A DNA stretch of 64,000 nt from Warburgia ugandensis (GCA_035236585.1 CP141132.1:24635445-24699444), one strand, 5' to 3'. Counted from the stretch's first letter, positions 35,485 to 48,151 are shown. The notes: a model not told the origin generated them from the sequence alone. Translations and numbers: made by a program.

Positions 35485-35897
35485 TGGTGGAATTGCATGG
35501 CTTTTTGGTTGGATCATTTTTTATGCTTCCAATTACCTTCTTGCTTATCTTAGGATCATTTTGAACCTTGATAACATGTTGAAATGATGCCATTTAGGCT
35601 TGAGTTTGATATTTTGATCTTGATCTTCAATTCTCATCTCAATCAATCTTGGCCTTTAGATTATTTTCTCAACATCTACAAAAAATTTAAAATCCTAATT
35701 AAGTCCTAAAAATTTATGATTATTCACATGCTTACTCTAAATTAGCTCCTAAGCCTACAAAATATAAAAATTTTGAATTATTAGGTCAAAGATGCATGCG
35801 TTACAAATTTATGGAAAAACCTTAGAAATAACACTATATTTGATAACACATGGGCTACTAATTGAGTAATTTTCATTTAAAAATTGAACGCTTATCA
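35485..35897 (-). mobile_element. LTR-like segment (copy 2)
   Basis: Homologue of 3,951-4,361, running TGGTGGAATT to CGCTTATCA and followed by CACCCCCTAACC, a polypurine-tract complement. The left PBS-like sequence is more decayed than in copy 1. Confidence 0.4.
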
Positions 35898-36727
35898 CAC
35901 CCCCTAACCATCATTTTGCTAGTCTTAAGAAAACAAGCAAAAAATCATGAAAATAAAATGAATGCCATTTTTGTAGGCAGACATAATTGCATTTAGCATA
36001 TACAACAAGCTGTTAAACCCTTAGGTTACCTCTCGTGGATGAGTTAAGTCTCATGAGAGTTTACAGTGAATATACTTACAAAATTCCATAAGTTGACATC
36101 TTTTATTTATCTTAGAGAATTATCGTCCATTAGCACTCTACTGACTTAAATAATGTAAGAAAGATGAATGCAAATTTCTACAAGTTATCTATGTACCAAA
36201 GCCATTTTATTACATTTTATATCTCAAAGTGCAAGTGTGTGTATATAGACTACATAAAATAGGACTTCTAAAAAGTAATGCTAATAAGGACTTTTAAATA
36301 GTAATTCTTATTGCTCCATTACTTACAAAGATGTCATAACTACAAATTCTCACTGGTATACACTCATAAATAAAGCTCCTAGAGAAATAGGTTCAAACAA
36401 ATTTCTCTCACTATTGACCTAATCCAAAGATACTCATGGTCCACATAATCTTATAACCATAATTAAGACAAAGAAATATGATCTCCAAGAATAGATGCCA
36501 CTCCCAAGACCAATAAAGTATTTCACTTTAATTCCTTATTATTTATATCCTCACTAAGGCTATCTCCTACCTTAAATTAATAGGTCTTCAGATAGGACGA
36601 AATGTAGGCTTTGGTAGGGTTCTAAAAAGAAGGTGTATAAAGATTCAAAATTTCAAATCTAAGTAGAGGTCTTCAATGTATATTTGGACACTTTTCTTTT
36701 TTATTATACTTGAAATGAATATCTTGT
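35898..36727 (-). mobile_element. Athila-type 3' untranslated remnant (copy 2)
   Basis: Homologue of 4,362-5,148 with the same conserved blocks as 59,007-59,700 (for example GGACGAAATGTAGGC at 36,596 and AAGTAGAGGTCTTC at 36,661). It contains about 50 bp near 36,505-36,560 that is absent from copy 1 but similar to 59,500-59,570, so copy 1 suffered a deletion there. Confidence 0.65.
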
Positions 36728-36855
36728 TAAAGTCACTTACAGCAAATGACTTTAAAAGTCCTCAATTTTAAAGTTGTTTTGCATCAAACAACTTTAAAAG
36801 GCCCCATATTTTAAATTCGTTTGCTGTAAATGACTTTAACGGTACCCCACTTAAG
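36728..36855. repeat. Family-B palindrome array, inner left (copy 2)
   Basis: Counterpart of 5,150-5,280: three palindromic pairs of AAATGACTTTAAAAGT-type units directly before the purine-rich leader of the family-B gene. Confidence 0.8.
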
Positions 36856-38389
36856 TGATCATCTTTCCCAACCCAACACAGAGAGGAAAGCCAATGGGAT
36901 GAAATGGAGAAGAAGGACAAGGAGAAGAGGGGGGGAAGAGAGAAGTGGGGAGCAGCCATTAAGCTAGAGAGTAGCCTTGCTCATTAGAGATGATGCATCA
37001 TGCTGGTGAGCAAAGGATGAAGGATTTTGGTGCTGGAGTTCATTTGCCGTCGATAGAGGAAACAATTGGCCAGATCTCTAATTTGAGCTGATCATCTCAC
37101 TCAACATGAAGAGCTTAACTTACAGGTATGATTCAAGAAAACCCAGATCTTCATTTGAGTGGTTCAAGTGTACCTATGGTTGAAGCATATATCTAGATAT
37201 TCCTTTTAAGCCTACCTGTGGTTCAAGCATACATCTAGATCTTCCACGAGATGAGTGTTTAAGGAGCATTAGGAACAACCTCCTATAAGTGTAGCTTACA
37301 GCCATGGATCATCATGTTGTAAAAGGAGCTGTATATAGAGCTAACAAAGTTTTTCCAATGGTGTTAAGGGTTCATATGATTTTATCCTTCTTCAAGTTGA
37401 TTATCAAGGTATCATTAAACAGTTATAGCATGTAGTGGTAATGTAAATCTTCTACACCTCTTAGGGGTCTTTTTGAGTTAGATGTTCCAAATTATTTAAA
37501 CAAAGGAGTGTAAGAAACTGTCCATAATAAAAGAGTTAGAAAAACTAGAGGCCCTTTATAGTCTAAGGAATCTCAAGCCTAAGTAGCTAAGGATCCAACT
37601 AGAAGCTGATTTTGTCTCCACTATATAATTTAAATTTGTTGTGAGCCTTTAAGAAATAAATGTTTTTGGTGATCTTCTTCTATATGCTTGATCCTATAGA
37701 ACACTCAACTACTTTCGTCTACCAAACTTTATGGTGATTATATGTCTCTCTGATAAGAGTTTACTGAAGACCTTCATTATCCTAAAAAAATCTCCATAGT
37801 CCCTGGTATAAAAAAGCTCTATTCATTTACTCTAACCTTCTGATGCCTAACCCATGTTCTTATTTGGTATGCAAATTTTTTTCATGCAACTAGATGTAAT
37901 TTTTTGAAGTCGTCTACACATTTTCATAAGAATATTCTTTGAACTCGATTGATTTTTTAAGATGACAGTAGCTGGACACTTCAATATTGACATTTGGTAA
38001 AGTTGCATGCTCAATGGAGATGATTTAACATGTGACTCTGCTACCCTTATAGAGATAAGCTCTCTTCCTAGATGAGAGATTTTTTAGTATTCTTTTGGCA
38101 AAGGGTCATAGAGTGATATTTTGGATTTGCTGGAGGAGATAGGGGGGCCTAAATTGGTGAATAGGAGTTGTATCACCTTGCAATTAAGATAGGTTGCAAC
38201 GCTGTTAAGAATATGTGAATAAGTATTTACACCCAAGATTTGTGATTAGCTAAATTCATTTTTTGATGAGTCACCAATCCAAAATATTTGAGAATGAATT
38301 TAATTCTCAAGCCATGTGCTGGAGTCTCCTTTTTCTATTGTTGGACACACAACCTATGAGCAACCTCCAACCTTAGTCACCCATATAAG

Positions 38390-38527
<138 letters not shown>

Positions 38528-39161
38528 AACTGTGTCCTAATGTTTATTATTTTAAACCAAAACCCTTGGAGGGTATACAAGATCTGTTGTAAACTAAGTA
38601 TAAAGGGTTGTCGAACTACATGGATGGAATAAATTTCTACCAAATCTAAGGGTTTTTTTTAAACAAAATCTAGAACTAAAGTATAGCAAATTAAACTAAA
38701 ACTAAGATGATAGAGAGTAACTTATGAATTGTGAATCCACAAAAAGAATCATGATAATGTTTCACATTACTTGAAAACATGTATGAATTGAAAACCTTGG
38801 CTACAAGTTAAAACTTCTTCTAAAGAAGGAACAAATATTCTAATGTCATGACCTATCTAAATTGGCACAAATTATCTACAAACTCTAAGCATGACTCATC
38901 TAATCTTAGAATAACCCATCCAAGATAGCATTCAATTAGTCATTAAAGACCATTTTATAAACATCTCATTTAAACTATAAGCGTTAGAATTGATACCTAA
39001 TAAAAATATCAAAATTTTTCTTCAAAGGAAATCTTATCATGAAACTATTCATACATCAATTTTTAAACAAGAATTCAATAAAATTATATGAGAAACATGA
39101 ACACTCATCTTTAGTTTCTTCCAATCTATCAGCTTCAAGTTGGTGGGGGTAAGGAGGGTGT

Positions 39162-40880
39162 TTGGTGTTGTTGATGGAGATCTATAATAAATTGCTTAAG
39201 AAAATAAAAACAAATATATTTAAACAATTGCAAGAAGGATGTTTGATGATAGTTTCTCAATCCCTTGCACATAATTCTCACAACGCCCCTGTGCCTCCAT
39301 CAAATTTTAGCTATAATTCTCCAACCAAAGAACTTCATGAAGGACAACTGGTGCCCCTCGAAAAAGAAATTTCATCTAAGGATGTATATAAATATAGACA
39401 AAACTAAAACTTTTTATTTTCCTTATGTAATAATTCTCTATCTCAACCTCTCTATTGTATATCTAATTTATGTGTGGATCAATGCCTATTGGCCCTCGAT
39501 TCTCATCAAAACATCATATCAGTTGGTTCATTCTATGAGCATGAATCAATCGTTTTGTAGGGAATTAGTATGCCACACATACAAAGTGAGTGCCCATTTA
39601 CCATGGCTTTGGATGCGAATGCTAGCCTACCATCTCTTTGGAAATGAAAATTATTATAACCATTGGGCATGTAATTGCATATCACGTCGCTTGCCTAGAG
39701 ACACTAGTCATTCTTATAGAGTACATCTTATCATACTACCTTTCTCATCAATAATTTTTAATTAAAGACCTCAATTTAATTATTTATTAACTTTATATAG
39801 TTAATCAGCAACAACATAGACCATTAAGGTCGCTAGCCGTTGCACCATCACCTATTGTCGCACCAATGGGATAGGTACTTGTATATATGTTTATTTTTTT
39901 CATCATAAATTAGGTCCTCTTCATTGATTAATATTATTTAATTACAAATTTCTACATCTTTTACAACAATAGTCAAAGGATCATGTGAAAGTTCCACCTG
40001 ACACATCTTGATTGCTAAGGTTATGGCAGAGGACCTATTACAAGTTTGCCTATGGAATCAACTCAAGCACCCTCATATTGTCTCCAACATGGGCTATATG
40101 CACATATTTGCTTATAAAATATTTGTCATTACATGTTATATTTTCATGAAATAGGTATAATTATTTCTTTTATGTAGCCTCTTGAGTGATGCAACTAGCC
40201 TTTTTAAGGTTGAGGGTATACTTTACCAATTCCTTAACCCAGGCATCATTTGTGGAGTGGTAGAGCAATAATCGATAAAGAGACATGTTGATGATATTTT
40301 ACCAAGCTTCTTTCTGTTCTCTAAAGGGCAGTGCTTAATAATTCTCTACAATAGCGGGTAAGTTTTGATTTTCTTATTTTCTTGCTAACTTATTCTATAC
40401 TTAGGGATTGTCAACTTTAATTACAATTCATCTGACTATCCATATAGGGCTCATTGGATGCTACTAATTTTGGACATGCATGCATGGTGGGCAGGCTTTC
40501 TTTTTTTATTCTTGTGGATCATACATCCATATCGTCCTCGTAGAAATTATAAATAAGTAAGCTTTTATTCTTTTCATTTACTATGTGAAGATAAATAATT
40601 TGTGATTCATCTATAATGCATTTGAAATTTAAATTTGTAGAGCATGGTTAACATGGGCTAATTTGACCTAGACTATACAACCACTAAAACTCACTTAGAA
40701 GAATGTCAAGGTATAGAAAATAAGTAATTACTCCAATATTACAAGTGACATTTATGTATTCTTTTATTGTCCTTGTTACATAGTGCCCTAGATAATAGTC
40801 TGAATGAGAGTGCAGGTACTATATACTAAGATACATGGGGACCCTAATATTCGATGTTATTGGTGTCTCCCAAGTAAGAA
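39162..40880 (+). pseudogene. CACTA-like family-B gene, Ulp1-type protease half (copy 2)
   Basis: Counterpart of 7,486-9,200. Readable pieces are KLLKKIKTNIFKQLQEG (39,192), VKVPPDTS (about 39,985), RHVDDILPSFFLFS-like sequence (40,284-40,325) and HWMLLILDMH (His at 40,452-40,454 retained, unlike copy 1). The Asp block again reads Tyr, and the WECG block at about 40,806 has lost Trp to a stop. Decay is independent of copy 1 at several places but shares others, so some damage predates the duplication. The interval 36,856-39,161 upstream is leader or intron-like and unreadable. Confidence 0.7.
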
Positions 40881-41214
40881 AGGTAAGACACTTTTTCTTA
40901 ATCTTATATTTTTCATAGAACTTTATGGATCCATTTTAAAGAATGTGACTTGAATTAAATACGTTGTATTACAAGTCGATGTGCTTTCTGAGTGTGTAAA
41001 TAAGAAGAGTTACTTCAAAGTAAACCTCAACCAAATACTAAGCGAATAGGCTAAGTATGTGCTGAGATTCAATTAGAATACTAAGCGAATAGGCTAAGTA
41101 GCGATATGATTGTAAAATACATAATAAAGTATTTTTTTCATTCACTTGTATGTGTTTTTTTTATTTTTTTATTTTATTTGAAATATATATATTAAGCAAT
41201 AAATGAGTGAAAAC

Positions 41215-41695
41215 TTAGAGTATGGGAATAAATGAGTATGGAATCGAGTTGTAAGTGAAGTAAATATGGGAGTTGGTTTATAATATACTCATTGAATTAT
41301 ATAACTTATATTGGATGTTGAACGAGGGTAACTTAGTGTGGACTATGGGAGTTGATAGTGAAGTAAATATGGGAAATGATTTTCAATATAAACATTGAAT
41401 TATATAAATTTTATGGAATGATGAATGAGGGTAACTTAGTGTGGAGTATGGAATTGTAAGTTAAGTGAATATGAGTGTTGGTTTTCAATATATTCATTGA
41501 ATTATATAACTTTTATGGGATGATGAATGAGGGTAACTTAGTGTGCATGGAGTTTGAGAAATGTAAGTGAAGTAAATATGAGAGTTGGTTTTCAATATAT
41601 TCATTGAATTATATAACTTTTATACGATGATGAATGAGGGTAACTTAGTGTAAATGTGAATGTGTATAGATTTACAAATGAAGTGAATATGGATG
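41215..41695. repeat. Tandem repeat, about 104-bp unit, 4 copies
   Basis: Homologue of 9,500-9,878 with one more unit. The GGTTTTCAATAT-type motif recurs at about 41,275, 41,379, 41,480 and 41,587. Confidence 0.85.
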
Positions 41696-41931
41696 ATGTA
41701 GTAAATACATGTGTTATGGTTAATTTCGCATTTTGTGGTTTTTCAAGATAGATGTTGATAGATAATTAATGATGAATTTTTATGTTTTATACAAGTAAAT
41801 GTATGTTTGTTTTTCATGTGTATAAAGATTGTAAGATCAGGAATAATATTGAATTGTATATAGGTGATAGTGATTGGAATTGTTTTATACAAGTAAATGT
41901 CAAAAATGAAAAGAAAAAAAAGAAGAAGCCT

Positions 41932-42249
41932 TTTGAAGTCGTTTAGCCCTAAATGACTTTAAAAGTAGCCCACTTTTGAAGTCGTTTAACCCTAAACAAC
42001 TTCAAAAGTGGGCTACTTTTAAAGTCTTTTAGACCTAAACGACTTCAAAAGTGGGGCACCATTGTAGTACTTTTGAAGTCATTTATGGTTAAACTACTTC
42101 AAAAGTTCAATAGTTCTAATTTTTAAAGTCGTTTATGTAAATGACTTTAAAAATTATCCACTTTTGAAGTCAGCTTGATAAAAGTCACTTTTTATTTGAC
42201 TTCTATTATCATTTTTTACCAATTTTAAAAGCCTCCTAGGTTGTAGTGC
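41932..42249. mobile_element. Family-B right subterminal array and TAGTG terminus
   Basis: Palindromic pairs of CTTTTGAAGTCGTTTA-type units (41,932-42,205) lead to a terminus ending GCCTCCTAGGTTGTAGTG at 42,249. CACTA/EnSpm elements end in CACTA...TAGTG and carry such subterminal arrays. The matching left end is best sought at 34,590. No clean 3-bp target duplication could be shown because the left terminus is degenerate. Confidence 0.7.
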
Positions 42250-42495
42250 ATCTGTTTTGAAGGAGCTAAAAGCAGTTCATTCACCTATTCTTTTGTCTCA
42301 TTAAACATTCAGAACTAGAGCAATCAAGTGAAAGAAGTGGATCGTCCAAAGTAGACCAGCTCTAGAAAAAATGGTGATTTTGGATGCTCTTAAATGAAGC
42401 ATCCTTTCAGCATCCCTCTTGGGATATTAATTGATATAAACACCCTTACCTAGCCATTTTGATAGATCGAACCAATCTTTAAGTCATATTAATGA

Positions 42496-42781
42496 GCTGT
42501 CATTTAAACAAAGGGGTCATCTAAGTGTATCGCAGCAAAGGTCAGTCTCCTATTTCCCACCTAACGATTAACTTGACTGCAGCGATTAGTTTCTTAAGAA
42601 TCTACTTGAACCGTATGCCGATGGTTCAAAGAAAGAAACAAGTCTCAGAAAAAAGAGGAAAAATTTAAAAACGGGACAAAACGAAAAAAGATAAATGTTG
42701 CTTTCTTCTTCCTCCGTCCAAACAGTAGAGTGAACATAAGAGCAAGCGAGGGATTCCTGCGTTTCATGCATTCTCCGTTTT
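42496..42781. repeat. Inverted duplication, left arm
   Basis: Pairs with 43,818-44,095 as an imperfect inverted repeat. The best block is 42,700-42,722 against 43,869-43,891 (22 of 23 bases). Other matches are TTTCCCACCTAACGATTAAC, the region around AAGAAAGAAAC, and ATTCTCCGTTT. The arms are about 280 bp with several indels. It could be a transposon terminal repeat (Mutator-like terminal repeats have this length) or an inverted copy of a gene's 5' region. Confidence 0.75.
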
Positions 42782-43817
42782 CTTCATTTATCCAAACAAA
42801 GCGAGGGGTTTCCGCGGTCTTCGTCCTTCCAATAAAGGGCATGAAAGCATCTACATCATATAGCTTGACACAATCGATCTACCAGTCCATACAATTTTGC
42901 TACAAGACAGCCCATCTAACATCAACATTATCTCGTAAAATAAATGCTCCTACTATGAAGAAACCATTCAACATCTGTATACAGTTGTTTCAAGTTTGCC
43001 AAACTGCTTCCTGTTCTATGAGTACTGTCGTTCTTCAGCAAGTCCATATTATCCTCCTCTATAATGATCTTCCACCAACTTCCATTGTGATTTTGAGAAC
43101 CTTCTGATTTCAAACAGCTGCAAGTTGCGTTATTGAGGCTTTTATATTGTGCCCTTGTCGTCTGCCTTCCTGGTATCTTTTCAGTGGCACAGAAACTGGG
43201 TCAATGTGATAATGGATAGCAGAGATATGGGCTTTTGAAAATAATCTCCACAAGTCCCGTACCAGGCACCAATCCGCAACAACCATACCAATAAGTTTTC
43301 AGTGCTATACTATCACTAATGGTATGCTTGTATCATACGGTCATCGTGTCTATATAAGGCACCGAGGCCCATAAAAGTAAGACTGTAACCTGCATTTCAA
43401 AATGATAAAAGAAGGATTGAGATTACGCCTCTAATAAGAGTGTGAGTCCAATGGATGGCAATTTCATAACAAGTAATCCATGACAAGGTACTCAAATTAA
43501 AAAGAAACTATAGGAGAGGATCAATCTCGACCTTCCTCTGGAGCAGCTAAGGATTTGCCTTTGCACTTTATGGATGGATTAACCTCTCGACCGTCTTCCG
43601 TAATAGAGCAACATTTAAAGCTCCTAGATGGGTATTTTAATCTCTACTGGAACTATATACTTGGACTACCAATCCTAAAACTAAAGATTTTCCAGCTTAC
43701 AGAATATATTTTGGATTACAGAAGAAGAATACGTTGATGTGGAAGACAGATTCCTAATGACTCCTTTTGAAATTTTGCGGCTTTCGCTCCCTTTAAGTGG
43801 AAGGAGGACTAGACGGT
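42782..43817. other. Loop of the inverted duplication, no gene seen
   Basis: About 1 kb of moderately complex sequence without a recognised domain. The open frame at 42,730-43,107 overlaps the left arm and has no family resemblance. A TATATAAGGC box-like sequence lies at 43,351. Confidence 0.4.
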
Positions 43818-44095
43818 TAAACGGAGAATCGAACGCGGAAATCCTTCTGCTGGTTTCTCTCTATATTATTTGGACGGAGGAGGAAGAAAGCCATGTTTTC
43901 TTCTTTTTTTTTACCTGGTTTATTTCCTCTTTTTCCTGCAGATCCGTTTCTTTCTTTAAATGACCGGGTTCCTGGTTCGAAGCAGAAACCTAAGGAACTA
44001 GTCACTGTCACGGAGTTAATCGTGAGGCGGGAAATGGGCGAGAGATATTTTATAGGGTCAGTCGCAATACACTTTAGATGGGCCGTTTAAACAGT
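43818..44095. repeat. Inverted duplication, right arm
   Basis: Complement-related to 42,496-42,781, ending outward with ACTTTAGATGGGCCGTTTAA (44,070-44,089), which pairs with the TTTAAACA...TCATCTAAGTGT region of the left arm. It ends about 480 bp before the TATA box of the BAHD gene. Confidence 0.75.
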
Positions 44096-44379
44096 ACCCG
44101 CCACTTTTTGAGGAGCACTATGCATTTTAGTGCACTCGCGTCCCTTCAATTCAGCCAGCTAGAATTCTAATTGGGCCAGATAGGTCATGCACTGAAAATG
44201 TCGTTGATGGATAATCCTAGTCACTGTTTAAGAGACTTTTAAAATGGATGGTAATCAATTTGACCGTCCATTGTCTACATAGAGAAGCATGTATATGCTA
44301 GAATTATCACCAGGGCAGCTCATTGAAGATGCGGCTGAAGTTGTGGATATTTCTGACCTTCCAACAGGTGAGCCCAGCT

Positions 44380-44500
44380 GGAATTATAGCTTACCGATGG
44401 GTGGGATGGGAGTGCTCTATATTAAATGTGGAGTAAACATTATAGCTTACGAAAAGGGATGGGAGTGCTCCATTTTAAATGTGGAGTGCACCTTAAACTA
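44380..44500. repeat. Promoter-proximal tandem duplication, about 60 bp x2
   Basis: Two units each carry ATTATAGCTTAC, GGGATGGGAGTGCTC and TTAAATGTGGAGT with a few changes. They lie 80-200 bp upstream of the TATA box of the acyltransferase gene. Confidence 0.85.
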
Positions 44501-44578
44501 TTCGAGGGAATAGACAAAAAAACAACTGAAGAAAATGAAGAGAATTGCTTTTGTAGAAGCATATTTGTGATCCCTCTA

Positions 44579-44587
44579 CTATAAATA
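44579..44587 (+). promoter_or_regulatory. TATA box of the BAHD gene
   Basis: CTATAAATA lies 73 bp before the start codon. The first ATG downstream of it is the one used at 44,660 (AAGATGAC, purine at -3), implying a leader of about 45 nt. Confidence 0.7.
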
Positions 44588-44659
44588 CGGACATACTCGT
44601 CTCTCACTCCACCATCCATTTGAAAACTACGAGAGAGATCTAGAATTCAGAAGGAGAAG

Positions 44660-47600
44660 ATGACTATCAGCGTCCCAAGCTTTCAGTGTTCAACTTGGCA
44701 AAGGGTAAACATCTCTGCCGTTCAGAAGTCGGATATCAACGTAACAAGCACCATGCCTTCATTTTGGCCAAGTGTTAACATCCCTACAAATGAAAAGATC
44801 AATATCAGCGTGAAAGAGTCCACTATGGTGAGGCCTTCCAGTCAAATTCCTGAGAAGAGTATCTGGAACTCTAACTTTGATCTTGTTATGCCAAGAATAC
44901 ACTCTTCGGTTGTATATTACTACAAGCATGATGGGTCTACAAATTTCTTTGATGCTGGTTTGCTTAAAGATGCACTGGGAAAAACTCTGGTGCCATTTTA
45001 TCCAGCTGCTGGGAGATTGAACATGGGTGAAGATGGACGCATAGTAATTGATTGTAATGGTGAAGGAGCACTGTTTGTCGATGCCGAAGCAGATTGTGCT
45101 CTTGAAGATATCGGAGTGTTGGTCCCCATGCGGTCTAGTCCACTAATACCCAAACTGGATTACTCAAGAGGGATCTCTACTTATCCTTTGGTGGCTGCTC
45201 AGGTATATATCTAGTCGTCTTCTAATAATCCTTTGTGGCTGCTCACGTAACTACTCTCCCATCCCTTAGATTAGGGCGTTTTCCATCTTTCACCTATTTC
45301 TTGCTTAGCTTACATTTTATAGGAAGTATCACCAAGTGATATATTGGTCCCTCAGTATTGATTTGTTAGCCCCTTACTAGAAGTTACGTTGGGTCGAAAT
45401 TTATGAATATACAAATCGTTTATAAAGTAGCCTTTGACCTATTTGGCTGATGCTCCAAAACTCTTTATCTGTTTCTTGTTCATAGCCATTGTTTCTTATA
45501 GTAATAACATGGACGTTGAAAATTTTGACCGTTCATTTTACAAATCACATAAATAGTGGCTAATCATCCAATGGATGAAACTTTGAGAGAATAGAACATC
45601 AAATTCTAGGGCGACGTTGTAAAATGTTTGGATTTTTAGAAATCTTGTTCCACCGCCTCTATTGATGGTAAGGGGCTGGTGAAATAACTAAAAATTTCCG
45701 GCGTAGATCTAGTAGTACAGCTCTTTGGTTCGATAGTACTGCATTTATTTTACTTGAAACAAAAGATATAAAAATCCATAAGTTGTATAGATAGAAACAT
45801 TTAATAAAAATTGGTGCCACAGGTACGTCAACCAGTGTAATTTCTCAACATTTCCAGAAATATTTTTTTGACGTTTTCGTGCCTTTCTTTAATCAAGATA
45901 CGCTCGGATTTATGTTTTATTTACCTCCACAAGGTGGTGATAAATCGACTTCCACGTTAACCATCAGCCTTCCCCTGATCCTTTGATCATCATTAGGCAG
46001 AAAACCACCAAGTGATTTACCTGTTAAGCTTTCAAACTTTTGGGTGCAACTATCCAGCTAATTAAAATAGAGAAATGCTGGTATAGAGTGAACACCTCAT
46101 GAAGTTTTGCAACCCCTCCACTTTTGTATGATGGCCTTACATACCATTGATTTATGTTGCTCATCTGACTCTCCTAGCTCTGGGTATTTGCTAGAAAAAG
46201 TCATGCCAAGTGGGCACCTCTAACATCCAAGAAATGGTTCTTTCATGTTGCTAGACATGAACAATCACAAAAGCCTTGTAGAAGCAATGGTTTCCATTCA
46301 ACGAACCAAAATTTTATTTCTTAGATGCTAGTGGCTCTCTTTTCAAGTAATTTTGGGCCATTAGATATCCAAAGAGAAGTTACACGAATGACATGGATTA
46401 ATTGTATGTGAGACCCACAATACAAAAATAGAGGAGTTGAATAGTTATTGGCATAATTAAAAAACACAAAAAATTAACTCAGAACAACTCCTATTGACTC
46501 AAAAAAACTCAAGATAGATTTTTAAATGAAATTCTTCTCATTTTTATCTATGTCATATTTTCACTTTTATGCATATCATAATTGGTAAGTGAGCTGCTAA
46601 CATGTGCTACTATTGTTTGAAAGATCTTTTCTTACTCAGGGAATCTCTACTCATACAGTTCACATTGTTTTGGGATAAATAGTCATGCAAAGCTAGAGAA
46701 ATAAGTTGGGCCAGCAGGTTAAAATGGGGAATTGTACTGCAACGTCTATCCTGATTCGCATGACTATAGCATTGCTCAGGTAGAAAAGCTGTACGAGTAA
46801 CCTCGATTCAAGTGTTTAATCTATTGTAGTCCTTTAATAGCTGGAATGTCCTGGGTAATCTACCAAATGAAGGGTTCAGATCATACCCAACCATGTGTTA
46901 GCTTCCATTTATGTTTTACTAGCACACAAGAAAAACCAAGAAACATAGGAAACAAATGATTGGGCACCCAACTTAGAAATGAAAGAACACGATGCAACAC
47001 TATTTGGTGGTTTGTCAGAATGAATAGTCCCTACCCTTAAGCATTTGGTCCTGTCGGACTAAGTAGTCATCTGCATAATGCCAACACTATTTTTTTAAGC
47101 ACTTGTTGATTTGTATTTCTTACTCGAGCATGCAAGTACAGTTCTCGTTATCATTTTTCTTTTCATATTTGTCCCTTGATCCAAGGACCATGGTTATGCA
47201 TTTTCTAGGTCACTCGCTTCAAGTGTGGAGCTGTCTCGGTGGGTTACTGCTTCCAGCACCAATCTCTTGACGCCACGGCAGCCGCACACTTTGTGAAGTC
47301 GTGGTCTAACGTGGCACGAGGGGGCCACACCAGTACCGAACCCTTTTTCGAACGTACACTCCTCCGAGCACGGGACCCGCCAAAACCAACCTTCCCCCAC
47401 AACGAATATCATCCCCCACCAAGCCTAGAAACTACGCCCAGGGACCGTGGAACCATCCAAATCTGCAAGCTGAAAATAACGTCCGAACAACTTAAACTCC
47501 TCAAACTGAAAGCTAAACTAGAAACCGGAAACAGCACGACCAGTTATACGGCCGTGGAAGCGCTTTGTGCCCACGTGTGGCGTTGCACGTGCAAAGCCCG

Positions 47601-48096
47601 TCAACTTCCGGACTATCAGCAAACAAGAGCTTTCATACCGGTGGATGGTCGTACTCGATTCCAACCCCCTTTACCGCTGGAATACCATGGAAATGTCGTT
47701 GTACCTGCGACTACAACGGCGTTTGTCGGTGACCTTCTATCGAAGCCATTAGGATTCACTGCACAAAAAGTTCAAGAAGCGGTTGCAAGGATAGATGACA
47801 CTTATTTGAGATCAGTTATCGATTTCCTGGAGCTGCAGCCAGACCCACAAGCCGTAGCTGCCCGAGCGTACTCGTTTGACAATCCCAACGTGATGATTAA
47901 TAGCTGGGTGAGAGCATCGAAATACAAAATGGATTATGGATGGGGCAGGGCGATATTTATGTCTCCTGCAGAGCTACCAGTCGAAGGATTGGGATTTATT
48001 CTATCAAGTCCGATTGATGACGGCAACGTATTTGTCGTCCTTGGTTTGCCATCAGATCAGATGGCTCGGTTCGAGGAAGCTATATACGAAATTTAG
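44660..48096 (+). CDS. BAHD hydroxycinnamoyltransferase-like protein (HCT/HQT clade), two exons
   Basis: Joined exons 44,660-45,202 and 47,209-48,096 encode 476 residues. BAHD enzymes are cytosolic and transfer acyl groups from CoA thioesters. Clade features seen: VKESTMVRP (51-59), LVPFYPAAGRL, HQSLD as the HxxxD catalytic motif (His198, Asp202; followed by Ala rather than the usual Gly), ERTLLRARDPP (about 229-239), VWRCTCKAR and DYGWG (423-427) as the structural DFGWG motif. These resemble hydroxycinnamoyl-CoA shikimate/quinate transferases of phenylpropanoid metabolism, but the acceptor cannot be deduced. The intron (GTATAT...TTCTAG, phase 0) lies where family genes carry theirs. The family is usually about 430 residues; about 46 extra N-terminal residues precede the canonical start. 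No stop or frameshift. Confidence 0.9.
45203..47208 (+). other. Intron of the BAHD gene (2,006 bp)
   Basis: GT donor after GCTGCTCAG and AG acceptor after GCATTTTCT. AT-rich and without recognised coding sequence. The length is large but plausible for a TE-rich genome. Confidence 0.85.
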
Positions 48097-48151
48097 AAGG
48101 TTCGCCAGGAACCAAACAGAAGATGGTCGTTGTTGATGTACATGATGTGTC

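Noticed and set aside
42730..43107. 125-codon plus-strand open frame
   Set aside because: Overlaps the left arm of the inverted duplication, has no family resemblance, and a comparable frame is open on the other strand.
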